Shown: piece by piece, positions 34,755 through 47,199 of the stretch | How the letters are laid out: the number at the start of each line of letters is the position of its first letter | Numbering within the stretch: position 1 is the first letter of the stretch | From: Tindallia magadiensis | GTDB taxonomy: Bacteria > Bacillota > Clostridia > Peptostreptococcales > Tindalliaceae | Length of the DNA: 64,000 nt | Direction: 5' to 3' | NCBI RefSeq assembly: GCF_900113635.1 | Contig: NZ_FOQA01000008.1 | Location: 33,169 to 97,168 of the forward strand | Position numbers and translations under genes: made by a program | The notes under the pieces: model-generated | The model's database searches: none | What the model was told of the DNA's origin: nothing | Seen by the model: the letters and a program-made list of their open reading frames with translations, nothing else

Positions 34755-35870
34755 TTGCTTCTTAACAGCGTTAAAATAAAAAACTATCGAAATTACGACC
34801 AGGAAGAAATTGAATTTGTTCCTGGTCTGAATGTCTTTATTGGAGAAAATGCCCAAGGAAAGACTAATTTGCTAGAGGCCTTGTATTTATGCGCTACCCT
34901 TCGTTCCTTTCGAACCAGAAAAGACAGGGAGTTAATTAAAAAAGAGGAAGACCAAGCTTATATTAAACTGGAAGTAAGCAGCCAGGAAGGCGAAAAATCC
35001 TTAGAAATGCTATTAAAAAAAGATCAGAAGAAAAGGGTTAAAAAAAACGGCTTAAGTGTGACAACTGTCAGTGATTTATTAGGAACGGTGAAAGCCGTTC
35101 TTTTTTCGCCGGAAGATCTAAAAATTGTGAAAGACAGTCCTTTAGAGAGAAGACAGTTTATAGACAGCGAAATGATACAAACCTCACCGCGTTATTATCA
35201 CAGCCTTAAAAGTTATCAAAAAATAGTAAAGCAACGAAATCAATTATTAAAAAGAATGGATGTCAATGAAGAACAACTTATGGTATGGGATCAGCAATTA
35301 TGCGAATATGCCAGTATTGTTCTACAGCTGCGGCACCAATTTTTATCAGAGCTGTTAGCTTTGGCAAAACCAATTCATCAAGCGATAACGGAAGGAAAAG
35401 AAGCCTTAGATTTGGAATACAGTCCGGGGATAAAATTACCAAAAGAGTGGCATTCTTTTTCACAAGGGGATTTAAGGAATAATATTCAAGACGAAATGGA
35501 AAAGTATCGAAAAAAAGACCTTTACCATCGGACAACCCATTTAGGCCCTCATCGGGATGATATTCATTTTATGATTAATGGGATGGAAGTAAGGCAATTT
35601 GGATCACAGGGCCAAAAAAGAACGGTGGTACTATCTCTGAAATTAGCGGTGTTAGAGTGGGTAAAAAAAGAATCTGGAGAGTATCCAGTGTTAATGCTAG
35701 ATGATGTTACCAGTGAACTGGATCATAAACGTCAGGAATATTTACTGCATTATCTAAAACCAATACAAACCTTTATCACAACGACCCATTTTGATGAAAA
35801 AATGAAAAAAGATTCTGAAGGCAGCTTTTTTTTGATTCAAGACGGAAAAATAGAGAAAAAAAAGTGGTAA
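34755..35870 (+). CDS. recF: DNA replication and repair protein RecF
   Basis: About 371 aa, an ABC-type ATPase that loads RecA at gaps. Walker A is GENAQGKTN (about residues 30-38); the signature FGSQGQKRT and Walker B PVLMLDDVTSELD lie near the C-terminus. I prefer a TTG start at 34755 (LLNSVKIKNYRNY aligns with the RecF N-terminus), with GAGGTG 6 nt upstream; the GTG at 34746 is part of that site. 27 nt after yaaA. Confidence 0.95.
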   Translation: MLLNSVKIKNYRNYDQEEIEFVPGLNVFIGENAQGKTNLLEALYLCATLRSFRTRKDRELIKKEEDQAYIKLEVSSQEGEKSLEMLLKKDQKKRVKKNGLSVTTVSDLLGTVKAVLFSPEDLKIVKDSPLERRQFIDSEMIQTSPRYYHSLKSYQKIVKQRNQLLKRMDVNEEQLMVWDQQLCEYASIVLQLRHQFLSELLALAKPIHQAITEGKEALDLEYSPGIKLPKEWHSFSQGDLRNNIQDEMEKYRKKDLYHRTTHLGPHRDDIHFMINGMEVRQFGSQGQKRTVVLSLKLAVLEWVKKESGEYPVLMLDDVTSELDHKRQEYLLHYLKPIQTFITTTHFDEKMKKDSEGSFFLIQDGKIEKKKW

Positions 35871-35892
35871 TATAGCTTTCTGGAAGGAAAGC

Positions 35893-35921
35893 TTTCCAAA
35901 AATCAACAAAAACGATATAAT
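35893..35921 (+). promoter_or_regulatory. Putative promoter for remB-gyrB-gyrA
   Basis: TTTCCA (35893-35898), a 17-nt spacer and a perfect TATAAT (35916-35921). The -35 overlaps a 12-bp palindrome GGAAAGCTTTCC (35887-35898), which could be an operator or part of a weak recF terminator. Confidence 0.5.
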
Positions 35922-35966
35922 GGTTATGTTAAGGACAATTCAAAGAGGAGTTGGTCCCTATTCGCC

Positions 35967-36251
35967 ATGTTTTTACATATTGGAGATAATTTATTGGTCC
36001 GAAAAAAAGAAATCATTGCCATTATGGACGTTCGAAAAATAAGTCATGCCGAAAAATCAAAACTGACTTGTTTTCATAAAGGTGATGAATCGGTTAAATC
36101 TTTGGTTATTTTATCACCTTCTTTCAAAAGACAAAAGAAAAGGAATCAACGAGGACGAAAAAAAAAGAAGGATCAAAAAGGACCAGAGCATATTGTGCTG
36201 GTTTCTTCTATTTCACCAACGACCTTAAAAGATCGTGTTTCCAATAGTTAA
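35967..36251 (+). CDS. remB: Extracellular matrix regulator RemB (YaaB, DUF370)
   Basis: A 94-aa protein whose start MFLHIGDNLLVRKKEIIAIMD matches the RemA/RemB DUF370 core (partial quote: LHIGDNLLVRKKEIIAI). It lies between recF and gyrB, the conserved yaaB position. Compared with the usual ~80 aa it carries a very basic insertion (KRQKKRNQRGRKKKKDQKG, about residues 59-77) before the final VLVSSISPTTL segment. RemB takes part in matrix/biofilm gene control in Bacillus; the role here is inferred. The ribosome site GAGGAG is unusually far (about 18 nt) from the ATG. Confidence 0.85.
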   Translation: MFLHIGDNLLVRKKEIIAIMDVRKISHAEKSKLTCFHKGDESVKSLVILSPSFKRQKKRNQRGRKKKKDQKGPEHIVLVSSISPTTLKDRVSNS

Positions 36252-38207
<1,956 letters not shown>

Positions 38208-38224
38208 GAGGGGGATCATAGGCA

Positions 38225-40750
38225 ATGGAACAAGAAATGGATAAAATTCTCCCGATAGGCATCGAGGACGAGATGAAAAAATCTTATATCGACTATGCAA
38301 TGAGTGTTATTGTAGGTCGTGCCTTACCAGATGTAAGAGACGGGTTTAAGCCTGTCCATCGACGAATTTTATATGCCATGAATGAACTGGGGTTATCGCC
38401 AGAAAAAGCGTATCGAAAATCAGCCCGTATTGTAGGGGACGTTTTAGGTAAGTATCATCCTCATGGAGATAGTGCTGTTTATTTTGCAATGGTAAGAATG
38501 GCTCAGGATTTTTCAATTCGTTATCCGCTGGTGGATGGTCATGGAAACTTTGGATCCGTTGACGGCGATAGCCCGGCAGCTATGCGTTATACAGAAGCAA
38601 AGCTAGGGAAAATTGCTATTGAAATGTTAAGAGATATCCAAAAAGAAACCGTTGATTTTACACTCAACTTTGATGAAACATTAAAAGAACCACAAGTACT
38701 TCCCAGCCGTTATCCAAACCTGTTAGTCAATGGGTCTAACGGAATTGCCGTTGGAATGGCTACTTCCATACCACCTCACAATTTAGGTGAGGTGATTGAT
38801 GGTGCCATTCAATATATGGATGATCCGGAAATATCTCTGGAAGAAATGATGACCTTTATACAAGGACCAGATTTTCCAACTGGTGCTACCATTATTGGAA
38901 AAGCAGGATTAATTGAAGCTTACCGTACCGGCAGAGGCCGAGCTAAGGTAAGGGCAAAAGCGGCCATTGAACCAATGGATAAAGGAAAACAACAAATTAT
39001 TGTAACAGAAATTCCTTATCAGGTGAATAAAGCAAAGCTAATTGAAAAAATAGCTCAATTAGTCCGGGATAAAAAAATAGAAGGAATCACAGACCTGCGG
39101 GACGAAAGTGACCGTACCGGTATGCGTATTGTGATTGAACTTCGAAAAGACGCCAATGCCAATGTGATTCTAAACAAACTGTATAAACATTCTCAGATGG
39201 AAGACACCTTTAGCATCATTATGCTAGCCTTGGTTGACGGGCAACCACAAATCTTAAACCTGAAAGAAATGATTCACCATTATATTCAGCATCAAAAAGA
39301 AATTATTACTCGGCGAACACAATTTGATCTTAAAAAAGCAGAAGATAAGGCGCATATTTTAGAAGGCCTTAAAATAGCTTTGGATCATCTGGATGAAGTC
39401 ATTAAACTAATTCGAGGATCCCGCACAGGAGCAGAAGCCAAAGAAGGGCTGATGGATCAGTTTGGACTTTCAGACCGACAGGCTCAGGCCATATTAGATA
39501 TGAGGCTGCAACGTTTAACCGGTTTAGAAAGAGATAAGGTAATGGAAGACTATCAGGCTACGTTGGCATTAATCAAAGAATTAAAAGAGATCTTAGCCAG
39601 CGAAACATTGATCAATGACATTATAAGAGATGAATTAACAGAAATCCGTGATAAATATGGAGATCCTAGACGTACAGATATTGAAGAAGATGTGGATGAA
39701 CTCAATATGGAAGACTTTATTGCTGAAGAAGATGTGGTTATTACCATGACACATTTTGGCTACTGTAAACGAGTACCGCTGGATATTTATAAAAGCCAGA
39801 AAAGAGGTGGAAAAGGAATTAGCGGCCTGAGCACAAGAGATGATGATTTTGTGGAAAGGCTTATTATCACTTCTACTCATAGTTCTCTTCTTTTCTTTAC
39901 CAATAAAGGAAAAGTCTACAAAATGAAAGCCTATGAAATACCGGAAGGCAAACGTCAATCTAAAGGATCTGCCATTGTGAATTTATTACAATTGGATTCA
40001 GATGAAAAAATAAGTGCCACCATTCCGGTGAACAAAAATTGTCAGTTACAGTATTTAATGATGGCCACTCAAAAAGGGCTGGTGAAAAAAACCCAGTTAT
40101 GCCAGTTTGAAAGAGGTCGCAAAAAAGGATTAATAGCCATTAATCTAAAAGAAAATGATGAACTGATCAGCGTTCGTATGGTTAATGATGATCAAAAAAT
40201 CATACTGGTGACGGCAAAAGGGATTGCCATCCGATTTAATGAAAAAGACATAAGAGAAACGGGAAGAAGTTCCATGGGTGTTCGGGGCATTACCCTAAAA
40301 GAAGATGATAAACTGGTTTCCATGGTTGTTTCTGAAGAAGACGGCGATTTGCTGGTAGTTAGTGAACGAGGTTATGGAAAGAGAACAGATATTAACCAAT
40401 ATAAAGTTCAGTCCCGAGGTGGGAAAGGATTGTATACCTACCAATATAGCGAAGAAACCGGTGAAATTATAGGTGCAAGGCTTACTTATGATGACGATGA
40501 ATTGCTGCTGATTAATCAGGATGGTAGTATTATACGCCTAGATATGCAGCCAATTCCATGCCTTAACCGACGAACCAAAGGTGTTAAACTAATGAGGACA
40601 GATGAGAATCACTACATCATTTCCATGGCATTGGTACCTAGAAGAGAAGAAGATCCGATGGATAAAGGGATCGATGAAGAAGAGGAAGAACAAGAAGAAA
40701 AGGCAGAGCAGGAAGAACAAACAGAAAAAGAGAATCAAAACGAAGAATAG
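38225..40750 (+). CDS. gyrA: DNA gyrase subunit A
   Basis: An 841-aa protein with an N-terminal breakage-reunion domain, the quinolone-determining stretch [19 protein letters not shown] (with Ser at the usual position) and the catalytic Tyr in AMRYTEAKL (about residue 123). The GyrA box is present as QKRGGKG (about 525), followed by the beta-pinwheel repeats. The GyrA box identifies it as gyrase rather than topoisomerase IV. The C-terminal 30 residues are almost all Glu/Gln/Lys, an acidic tail. AGGGGGAT lies before the ATG. Confidence 0.97.
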   Translation: MEQEMDKILPIGIEDEMKKSYIDYAMSVIVGRALPDVRDGFKPVHRRILYAMNELGLSPEKAYRKSARIVGDVLGKYHPHGDSAVYFAMVRMAQDFSIRYPLVDGHGNFGSVDGDSPAAMRYTEAKLGKIAIEMLRDIQKETVDFTLNFDETLKEPQVLPSRYPNLLVNGSNGIAVGMATSIPPHNLGEVIDGAIQYMDDPEISLEEMMTFIQGPDFPTGATIIGKAGLIEAYRTGRGRAKVRAKAAIEPMDKGKQQIIVTEIPYQVNKAKLIEKIAQLVRDKKIEGITDLRDESDRTGMRIVIELRKDANANVILNKLYKHSQMEDTFSIIMLALVDGQPQILNLKEMIHHYIQHQKEIITRRTQFDLKKAEDKAHILEGLKIALDHLDEVIKLIRGSRTGAEAKEGLMDQFGLSDRQAQAILDMRLQRLTGLERDKVMEDYQATLALIKELKEILASETLINDIIRDELTEIRDKYGDPRRTDIEEDVDELNMEDFIAEEDVVITMTHFGYCKRVPLDIYKSQKRGGKGISGLSTRDDDFVERLIITSTHSSLLFFTNKGKVYKMKAYEIPEGKRQSKGSAIVNLLQLDSDEKISATIPVNKNCQLQYLMMATQKGLVKKTQLCQFERGRKKGLIAINLKENDELISVRMVNDDQKIILVTAKGIAIRFNEKDIRETGRSSMGVRGITLKEDDKLVSMVVSEEDGDLLVVSERGYGKRTDINQYKVQSRGGKGLYTYQYSEETGEIIGARLTYDDDELLLINQDGSIIRLDMQPIPCLNRRTKGVKLMRTDENHYIISMALVPRREEDPMDKGIDEEEEEQEEKAEQEEQTEKENQNEE

Positions 40751-40792
40751 AAGCATGTCAGTCTTCTAATAAGGAGACTGACATGCTTTTTT
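40751..40792 (+). terminator. Intrinsic terminator after gyrA
   Basis: AGCATGTCAGTCT pairs with AGACTGACATGCT, with a short loop, followed by TTTTTT. It ends the gyrBA transcript. Confidence 0.9.
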
Positions 40793-40875
40793 CTTTGATA
40801 AAGTGTAAAGATACCCATATTAAGAAAAATTTACACTCTATTTTATTGCTTAACATGGTGAAATTCTGTTTATTC

Positions 40876-40884
40876 TGTTATAAT
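40876..40884 (+). promoter_or_regulatory. Extended -10 promoter element before the rsbV-like gene
   Basis: TGTTATAAT (TGn plus a perfect TATAAT), about 75 nt before the start codon; no clear -35. Sigma-A type. No sigma-B-type promoter was recognised. Confidence 0.45.
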
Positions 40885-40956
40885 TACTCATAAGTGTTCT
40901 TCTTTAAAACAATATACGAAAAGCATACCTAATACAACAAAGGGGAGGGAAGTATA

Positions 40957-41271
40957 TTGGCACTGATCATTCAAAAATCATACAACGAATCAGAAGAAAA
41001 ATGGATTATGGTTCTAGAAGGAGAAGTAGACCTTCATACAGCAGACCAACTAAAAGAAGCGGTTAATCAAATGCTGAGCGAAAAAATAGAAGATGTTAAA
41101 ATTTTAGGTGACCGGTTAGATTATATTGACAGTACGGGCCTCAGTGTTTTTATTAGCGCGCTAAAAAAACTCCAGAAAGAAAATAAGAATATTATCCTGA
41201 AAAACATGAAGCCAAGCATAAAAAAATTATTAAATATCACAGGATTGGATAAAATAATAATAATGGAATAA
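40957..41271 (+). CDS. rsbV: Anti-sigma factor antagonist (STAS domain, RsbV-like)
   Basis: A 104-aa single STAS domain. The phosphorylatable Ser is in DYIDSTGLSVF (about residue 59), preceded by EGEVDLHTADQLK. When unphosphorylated, such proteins bind the anti-sigma kinase and free the sigma factor. The start is a TTG with AGGGGAGGG about 8 nt upstream. It is the first gene of a three-gene operon with the rsbW- and sigB-like genes, the same order as in C. difficile. SpoIIAA is the other option, but the sigma factor downstream fits the SigB branch better. Confidence 0.88.
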   Translation: MALIIQKSYNESEEKWIMVLEGEVDLHTADQLKEAVNQMLSEKIEDVKILGDRLDYIDSTGLSVFISALKKLQKENKNIILKNMKPSIKKLLNITGLDKIIIME

Positions 41272-41330
41272 AAACTTACTAGAAAAGTGTGGGATGATTT
41301 GTGAATTTGAAAGCAAAGGAGTTAAACCAA

Positions 41331-41759
41331 ATGAATAAAGAGCTCACCCAAGAGATGATTGAAATTTCAATCCCTCATCGAGCTGAATATGTTAGCCTAA
41401 TTCGATTGACCGTTGCATCCATTGCCAATCGCATGGGATTTGATATTGAAGATATTGAAGATATCAAAGTAGCCCTTTCTGAAGCTTGCTCCAACGCCAT
41501 TATGCATGGTGGATGTCCTAAGGACGATAATTTTATTGTACAGTTCTTATTGGAAAAAGCCAGTTTGACTATTTCTGTTTCCGATTTTGGCAAAGGATAT
41601 CAAAAAGAGAGTATTCCGGAACCTAATACGGAAGAACTCAGAGAAGGAGGACTGGGAATTTTTATCATCAAATCACTGATGGATGATGTACATATTGATT
41701 CTGGAAACAACCAGGGTACATCCATTAGAATGATAAAAAATCTAAGGGAGGAGTCCTAA
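41331..41759 (+). CDS. rsbW: Anti-sigma factor serine kinase (RsbW-like)
   Basis: About 142 aa, a HATPase_c (GHKL) domain with the N box EACSNAIMHG, G1 box DFGKG and G2 box GGLGIFII. It would bind the sigma factor and phosphorylate the STAS antagonist. I chose the ATG at 41331 because AAAGGAG lies 9 nt upstream; a GTG at 41301 is possible but has a weaker site. Its stop TAA shares one base with the ATG of the sigma gene, indicating translational coupling and roughly equal synthesis of kinase and sigma. Confidence 0.9.
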   Translation: MNKELTQEMIEISIPHRAEYVSLIRLTVASIANRMGFDIEDIEDIKVALSEACSNAIMHGGCPKDDNFIVQFLLEKASLTISVSDFGKGYQKESIPEPNTEELREGGLGIFIIKSLMDDVHIDSGNNQGTSIRMIKNLREES

Positions 41760-42559
41760 TGCATACATCTTCTTCAAAAAAAGAATCCGATCTAAAAGAA
41801 TTACCGCCCTTGGACTCCCTTAATGATAAAGAGCTATTTTTGTTATACAAAGAAAACAGGGATGTATCTATTCGTAATGAATTAGTTAAGAGACATTTAT
41901 TTATTGCAGAAATTCTTTCCAGAAAATATGTCAATAAAGGGATTGATTACGAAGATATTTATCAAGTGGCGTCCCTTGGTTTAATCTATGCCATTGAACG
42001 CTTTGATACAGATAGAGGTTATGAATTTTCCAGTTTTGCCACACCAACGATTATCGGGGAAATTAAAAAATATTTCCGGGATAAGGGTTGGTCGATTCGT
42101 GTGCCAAGAAGAATTCAGGAATTATCGAAAAAGATCAATACAACAAAGTCCACTTTGCAGCAGGAACTTCAACGCACACCAAAAATTAAAGATATTGCGG
42201 AATACCTTCAATGCACAGAAGAAGAAGTGATTGAAGCCATGGAAGCTAATCAGGTATATACACCAAAATCCTTAGACCTGACCTATGATAACGAAGGAGA
42301 AGATAAGGATATTCAGTTTATGGATTTAATTGGTGAACCTGATAAAATGTTTGATTTTATTGAAAACCGGGATTTTATTTATCAGGCCATGGAAAAGCTT
42401 AACGAAGTAGAAAGAATCGTGCTTCAGGATCGGTTTTTTGAGAGTAAAACCCAGATGCAAGTAGCAACTACCTTACAGGTTTCTCAAATGACGGTTTCAC
42501 GGATGGAGAAAAAAATTATCGAAAAGTTTAAGAAAGAGTTAAAAAGAACGATGATGTAG
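41759..42559 (+). CDS. sigB: RNA polymerase sigma factor, SigB/SigF/SigG family (SigB-like)
   Basis: A 266-aa sigma-70 group 3 factor. Region 2 contains GIDYEDIYQVASLGLIYAIERFD and FSSFATPTIIGEIKKYFRD, region 3 IRVPRRIQELSKKI, and region 4 the HTH QMQVATTLQVSQMTVSRMEKKI. It directs RNA polymerase to a stress or starvation regulon under control of the two upstream proteins. GGAGG precedes the overlapping ATG. Assignment to SigB rather than sporulation SigF rests on operon resemblance to rsbVW-sigB; no partner-switching phosphatase is seen nearby. Confidence 0.88.
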   Translation: MHTSSSKKESDLKELPPLDSLNDKELFLLYKENRDVSIRNELVKRHLFIAEILSRKYVNKGIDYEDIYQVASLGLIYAIERFDTDRGYEFSSFATPTIIGEIKKYFRDKGWSIRVPRRIQELSKKINTTKSTLQQELQRTPKIKDIAEYLQCTEEEVIEAMEANQVYTPKSLDLTYDNEGEDKDIQFMDLIGEPDKMFDFIENRDFIYQAMEKLNEVERIVLQDRFFESKTQMQVATTLQVSQMTVSRMEKKIIEKFKKELKRTMM

Positions 42560-42680
42560 GATGCCTTAGTTAAACATAAGCTCATAATCATCATCCAGAA
42601 GTATAGAAACAAATGCCTTTTATTGTTTACGTATAAGGTTAATTTTATGGTGAGTGATTTAGGAAGCAGGTGAAAACCCT

Positions 42681-45470
42681 ATGACAAAAGGAAAAAAAAT
42701 CATTAGTATTATCATAGCGGCGTTTATTATTGGAACGCTGTTTTTCAATGAAATTATTCTTTTTATCACTGATTTTCAGTGGTTTCAAGATTTAGGTTAT
42801 GAAAAAGTGTTTCTTAAAAAGATCCAGACCCAGTTAATGCTGGGCCTACCTATTTTTTTCCTGTCCGGATTTTTTTACTATTACTATTTCCGGTTTATGA
42901 AAAATCGCTATGAAAAAAAAATAGCCAGTTTTCATCAAACCGTGTCCAATAAAACCATTAATCGATGGCTTTTATTACCGGCAGGCCTTATGGCGTTTAT
43001 AACGGCTACCTCCATTGCTGGACAGTATTGGTGGCAATTATTAACCTTTCGACATCAAGTACCTTTTGAAGTAAATGACCCGGTTTTTGGGAATGATCTG
43101 GCCTGGTACTTCTTTACATGGCCTTTGCTTAGAGAAGGTTTGGGTACCTTTATTGCCCTTTTGTTTATGCTGGTCCTCATTACAGCGATTTTCTTTGGAG
43201 CAATGGTATTTCTCAGAAGACCCACTTTAGTAGAAGTATCTGAAGGAGAAAATCCACGAACTCAAATGCTTAACCGGTTTTTATCCTTTGGTGCCGGCAA
43301 TTTGGTGGTGCTGGGTGTGTTGTTTTTTTTAACCACGGGAGCACGTTACTTTGTCAGTCTTTACGAAATTCTTTATTCTCCTCAGGGAGCTGTTTATGGT
43401 GCCAGCTTTACGGATATTAAGGTAAACCTTCCCTTATACCGGATTCAAATGGCTGTTAGTATTGGCGCAGCCCTTCTTTTATGGGTAGGCTATCAGAAAA
43501 AGAAAAAGAAATTAATGATCGCTGCACCTATCTTATTACTAGTGGTTTCTATCTTGGGGCAGGTCCTTTCTATTGGCGTGGAACGGTTTATGGTAGAGCC
43601 TAATGTATTAGCCCGTGAAACCCCTTATATAGAAAGAAACATAGAATTTACCCGAAAAGCCTACGGCTTAAATGATGTTCATCAGATTGAATTTGATGTG
43701 GATTATAGGTTAACAAGAGAAGACCTGGAAAAAAATCCTCAAACCATTAATAATATCCGTATTAACGATTATCGACCAGCATTGGAAAGCTATAACCAAT
43801 TACAGGCCATAAGACCTTATTATCAGTTTAAGGATGTTGATATCGACCGGTATACCATTAATGATGAATATCGTCAGGTTTTTCTATCCGCCAGAGAACT
43901 AAATATGGATCGTATCAGTGACTCCGCTAAAACCTGGTTAAACATGCACTTAAAATATACCCATGGATATGGGGCGGTGATGTCACCGGTTAATCAGGTA
44001 ACCACACAAGGACAACCAGAATTATTTATCCGTAACATTCCACCAGTCAGTGTGATTGACAAAGAAATTACCCGGCCGGAAATATATTTTGGAGAATTGA
44101 CCAACCATTATATTATTGTGAATACGGATGAAATGGAATTTGACTATCCAATGGGTGAAGATAATGCGGAAACCAGATTTGAAGGAGAGGCAGGCGTTGA
44201 GTTAAAAGGAATTAATCGGGCCCTGTATGCTCTGAGAGAACGAAATTTCCGTATTTTTCTATCCGGCAGCATTTCTGGAGAAAGCCGTATTATTTTTGAC
44301 CGAAATGTGATGGATCGAGTGACAAAAATAGCTCCTTTCCTTCATTACGATGAAGATCCTTATCTTATCGTCCATGAAGGAAGACTCTACTGGATGATGG
44401 ACGCTTTTACTTTAGGCGATAAATACCCATATGCCACCCCTTATATGGAGGGAAAGGCTAATTATATCCGAAACTCGGTGAAAGTAGTAGTTGATGCCTA
44501 TCATGGCACCACCGACTTTTATATTGCTGAACCGGAAGATCCGGTGATTCAAACCTATAGTAATATTTTTCCGGAACTTTTCCAGCCTTTGGAAGCCATG
44601 CCGGAAGGACTTCGACAACATATCCGCTATCCTCAGGAGTTATTTGATATCCAAACCGTAGTGTATGAAAGATATCATATGAGTAATCCTTCTGTGTTTT
44701 ATTTAGACGAGGATTTGTGGAATATTGCTCAGGAAAGATATTCCGGTCAATTTCAGCCTGTAGAATCCCAGTATATGATCTACTCCCTGCCGGAGGAGGA
44801 AGAAGAAGAGTTTTTACTATCCGTACCCTATACACCAAATCGGTTAAACAATATGGTTGCTAAACTGGTAGCTCGAAGTGATGGAGAACATTACGGAGAA
44901 CTGGTACTATATCGGATGCCAAAAGACCGGAATATATATGGGCCAAGGCAAATAGAAGCCCGTATAGATCAAAACGAAAGAATCTCACAAAGCTTAACCC
45001 TTTGGGGAGAAGGAGGTTCAGAAGTAATAAGGGGTAATCTGTTGGTTATTCCTGTTGAAAACAGTTTGTTATACGTAGAACCTCTTTATATTCGAGCGGC
45101 AAACTCTGAAAGTCCACCGGAAGTGAAACAAGTAATTGCTGCTTTTGGGGATGATATTGTGATGGAAAACACCTTGGAAGAAGCCTTGGAAAGTCTTTTT
45201 GGTGCTGGGCCGCCAAGCATACCAGAGGAAGATGAGGTACCGGAAGAAGCTTTGCCGGAAGATGAAACATCGGATCCGGAAGAAATTCCAGCGGAAGAGC
45301 CGGAGGAAAGACCTTCTTATGACTTCACAGATGCTACGGTGCAGGAGATCATTCAAGAAGCCAACCGTGCTTTTGATGAGGCACAGGAAGCATCTCAGCA
45401 AGGTGACTGGGCCGCTTACGGAGAAGCCTTGGAACGGTTGGAGGAAGCTCTAAGACGTTTGGAAAACTAG
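42681..45470 (+). CDS. UPF0182 family large membrane protein
   Basis: A 929-aa protein with about seven transmembrane helices in the first 300 residues and a long extracytoplasmic domain bearing the UPF0182 blocks (FMVEPNVLARETPYIERNIEFTR, YGAVMSPVNQVTTQGQPELFIRNIPP, PEIYFGELTNHYIIVNT; only in part quoted as written). The C-terminus adds a Glu/Pro-rich linker (about 855-890) and a short coiled coil (about 895-929, ALERLEEALRRLEN). The function of the family is unknown. GCAGGTG lies before the ATG. It stands alone between the sigma operon and the serS leader. Confidence 0.88.
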   Translation: MTKGKKIISIIIAAFIIGTLFFNEIILFITDFQWFQDLGYEKVFLKKIQTQLMLGLPIFFLSGFFYYYYFRFMKNRYEKKIASFHQTVSNKTINRWLLLPAGLMAFITATSIAGQYWWQLLTFRHQVPFEVNDPVFGNDLAWYFFTWPLLREGLGTFIALLFMLVLITAIFFGAMVFLRRPTLVEVSEGENPRTQMLNRFLSFGAGNLVVLGVLFFLTTGARYFVSLYEILYSPQGAVYGASFTDIKVNLPLYRIQMAVSIGAALLLWVGYQKKKKKLMIAAPILLLVVSILGQVLSIGVERFMVEPNVLARETPYIERNIEFTRKAYGLNDVHQIEFDVDYRLTREDLEKNPQTINNIRINDYRPALESYNQLQAIRPYYQFKDVDIDRYTINDEYRQVFLSARELNMDRISDSAKTWLNMHLKYTHGYGAVMSPVNQVTTQGQPELFIRNIPPVSVIDKEITRPEIYFGELTNHYIIVNTDEMEFDYPMGEDNAETRFEGEAGVELKGINRALYALRERNFRIFLSGSISGESRIIFDRNVMDRVTKIAPFLHYDEDPYLIVHEGRLYWMMDAFTLGDKYPYATPYMEGKANYIRNSVKVVVDAYHGTTDFYIAEPEDPVIQTYSNIFPELFQPLEAMPEGLRQHIRYPQELFDIQTVVYERYHMSNPSVFYLDEDLWNIAQERYSGQFQPVESQYMIYSLPEEEEEEFLLSVPYTPNRLNNMVAKLVARSDGEHYGELVLYRMPKDRNIYGPRQIEARIDQNERISQSLTLWGEGGSEVIRGNLLVIPVENSLLYVEPLYIRAANSESPPEVKQVIAAFGDDIVMENTLEEALESLFGAGPPSIPEEDEVPEEALPEDETSDPEEIPAEEPEERPSYDFTDATVQEIIQEANRAFDEAQEASQQGDWAAYGEALERLEEALRRLEN

Positions 45471-45511
45471 TAAAAAAGAGAAAGAAATAGAGGCTATCTT
45501 TTTTGAAAAAA

Positions 45512-45540
45512 TTGTCAAGTGAAGGTAGATATGATAAAAT
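45512..45540 (+). promoter_or_regulatory. Putative promoter of the serS leader
   Basis: TTGTCA (45512-45517), a 17-nt spacer and TAAAAT (45535-45540), just upstream of the T-box leader. Confidence 0.5.
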
Positions 45541-45547
45541 ACAGAAA

Positions 45548-45780
45548 AATGTATCCATTGACGAAGAAGGGTCCAGTAAATTCCTTTTCTTTTTACAGAG
45601 AGTCGACGGTGGCTGAAAGTCGATAAAAGAAAGAATTGAAACCAGCCCGGAGTTGCTGTAAAAAGCCGGCGATCCGCCGTTATCGGGTTTTAGAGAGGAT
45701 TTTCTGAACAAAGAAAGTCAATCAGGGTGGCAACGCGGAGATCAAAGCCTTCGTCCCTTCAGGGGATGAAGGCTATTTTT
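45548..45780 (+). promoter_or_regulatory. T-box riboswitch controlling serS
   Basis: The T-box sequence AGGGTGGCAACGCGG lies at 45724-45738 (consensus AGGGTGGNACCGCG), followed by a terminator stem AGCCTTCGTCC/GGGGATGAAGGCT and a T-run (45746-45780). The 5' part has a long stem I with the conserved AGAGAGTCGACGGTGG apical pattern (45597-45612) and GTGGCTGAAAG. A candidate specifier codon is AGC (Ser) at 45644-45646, in keeping with seryl-tRNA sensing. Uncharged tRNA-Ser would stabilise the antiterminator and allow serS expression. Confidence 0.9.
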
Positions 45781-45804
45781 GTGAAGAAAAAAGGAGGAAA
45801 ACAA

Positions 45805-47082
45805 ATGTTAGATATGAAACGAATTAGAAATGAACTGGATAGCATGAAAGCAGCTATGAATCGGCGGGGAGAAGCCGATATCGACTTGGACGAAGTAGTA
45901 GCCTTAGATGAAGAACGCCGAAAATTGCTTCAAGAAGTAGAACAAATGAAAAGTGAACAAAACCGAGTATCAAAAGAAATTCCAAAACTAAAAAAAGCCG
46001 GAGAAGATACAACAGAAGTCATGAGGCAAATGAAAGAACTATCAGCTAGTATAAAAGACGTGGACGCAAAGGTAACACAAGTGGAAGAAACCTTACATGA
46101 AAAAATGATGCGTGTTCCTAATGTTCCTCATCCGGAAGTGCCGCAAGGTGAAACAGATGAAGATAATGTGGAAGTAAAAACCTGGGGAGAAAAACCAGCC
46201 TTTGATTTTGAACATCAGGCTCATTGGGATGTTGGTGGCAATTTGGATATTTTAGATTTTGAAAGGGCGGCCAAGGTAACCGGTTCCCGTTTTGTTCTCT
46301 ATAAAAAAGCTGGTGCTAGGCTGGAACGGGCTCTTATTAACTTTATGCTGGACCTTCATATTAATGAACATGGGTATGAAGAAGTGTTGCCACCTTTTAT
46401 GGTCAACCGTCAAAGCATGACCGGTACCGGACAATTACCTAAATTTGAAGAAGATACTTTTCGGATTCCTCAAAAAGACTTCTTTCTTGTTCCCACAGCC
46501 GAAGTGCCTGTTACCAATATTTATCGAGATGAAATTCTAGAAGAAGAAGCCATGCCTCTATATTATGCCGCCTATACCCCTTGTTTTCGTTCTGAAGCCG
46601 GATCAGCCGGTCGGGACACAAGAGGTCTGATCCGTCAGCATCAATTTAATAAAGTAGAGATGGTAAAATTCACTACCCCGGAAACGTCCTATCAAGAATT
46701 AGAAAGCTTAGTGGCAAATGCAGAAAAAGTATTACAAACCCTTCAGCTTCCCTATCGGATTGTAAAAATCGCTACGGGAGATCTGGGATTTACAGCTGCT
46801 TTTAAGTATGACCTGGAAGTATGGATGCCAAGTTATGACCGTTATGTAGAAATATCTTCCTGCAGCAATTTCGAAGATTTTCAGGCCAGAAGAGCCAATA
46901 TTCGTTACCGGCCCAAAGACGGTGGAAAGGTAAGCTTTGTCCATACCCTAAATGGATCTGGACTAGCTGTAGGCCGAACCTTAGCCGCTATTCTGGAAAA
47001 CTTCCAGCAAGCGGATGGTTCTGTTTTAATACCAGAAGCCCTCAGAAGTTATATGGGTGGTATGGAAAAAATAGAAAAATAA
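45805..47082 (+). CDS. serS: Seryl-tRNA synthetase
   Basis: 425 aa with an N-terminal coiled-coil tRNA-binding arm (about 25-105) and a class II catalytic core: motif 2 [23 protein letters not shown], the TAEVPVTN substrate loop and motif 3 [17 protein letters not shown] (only parts of each quoted). It charges tRNA-Ser (and selenocysteine tRNA if present). The ATG at 45805 has AAAGGAGG upstream; the longer frame starts inside the T-box and is not translated. Confidence 0.97.
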   Translation: MLDMKRIRNELDSMKAAMNRRGEADIDLDEVVALDEERRKLLQEVEQMKSEQNRVSKEIPKLKKAGEDTTEVMRQMKELSASIKDVDAKVTQVEETLHEKMMRVPNVPHPEVPQGETDEDNVEVKTWGEKPAFDFEHQAHWDVGGNLDILDFERAAKVTGSRFVLYKKAGARLERALINFMLDLHINEHGYEEVLPPFMVNRQSMTGTGQLPKFEEDTFRIPQKDFFLVPTAEVPVTNIYRDEILEEEAMPLYYAAYTPCFRSEAGSAGRDTRGLIRQHQFNKVEMVKFTTPETSYQELESLVANAEKVLQTLQLPYRIVKIATGDLGFTAAFKYDLEVWMPSYDRYVEISSCSNFEDFQARRANIRYRPKDGGKVSFVHTLNGSGLAVGRTLAAILENFQQADGSVLIPEALRSYMGGMEKIEK

Positions 47083-47199
47083 AGAAGCCTTCTCTTAATA
47101 AACAAGTTTAATAAAAGAGATAAGAGGTAAAAGATAAACAGATAGAAAGAAACCTAAGAAGAAAACCTAAAGAAAAAAATGATAAAGGAAGGTGCTTCT

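Noticed and set aside
41759..42559. Calling the three-gene operon spoIIAA-spoIIAB-sigF
   Set aside because: Gene order is the same, but the regulators and sigma resemble the RsbV/RsbW/SigB branch more closely; kept as SigB-like with moderate certainty.
44412..45711. Several minus-strand frames over the UPF0182 gene end and the serS leader
   Set aside because: Opposite real coding sequence or a T-box; no ribosome sites and no family resemblance.
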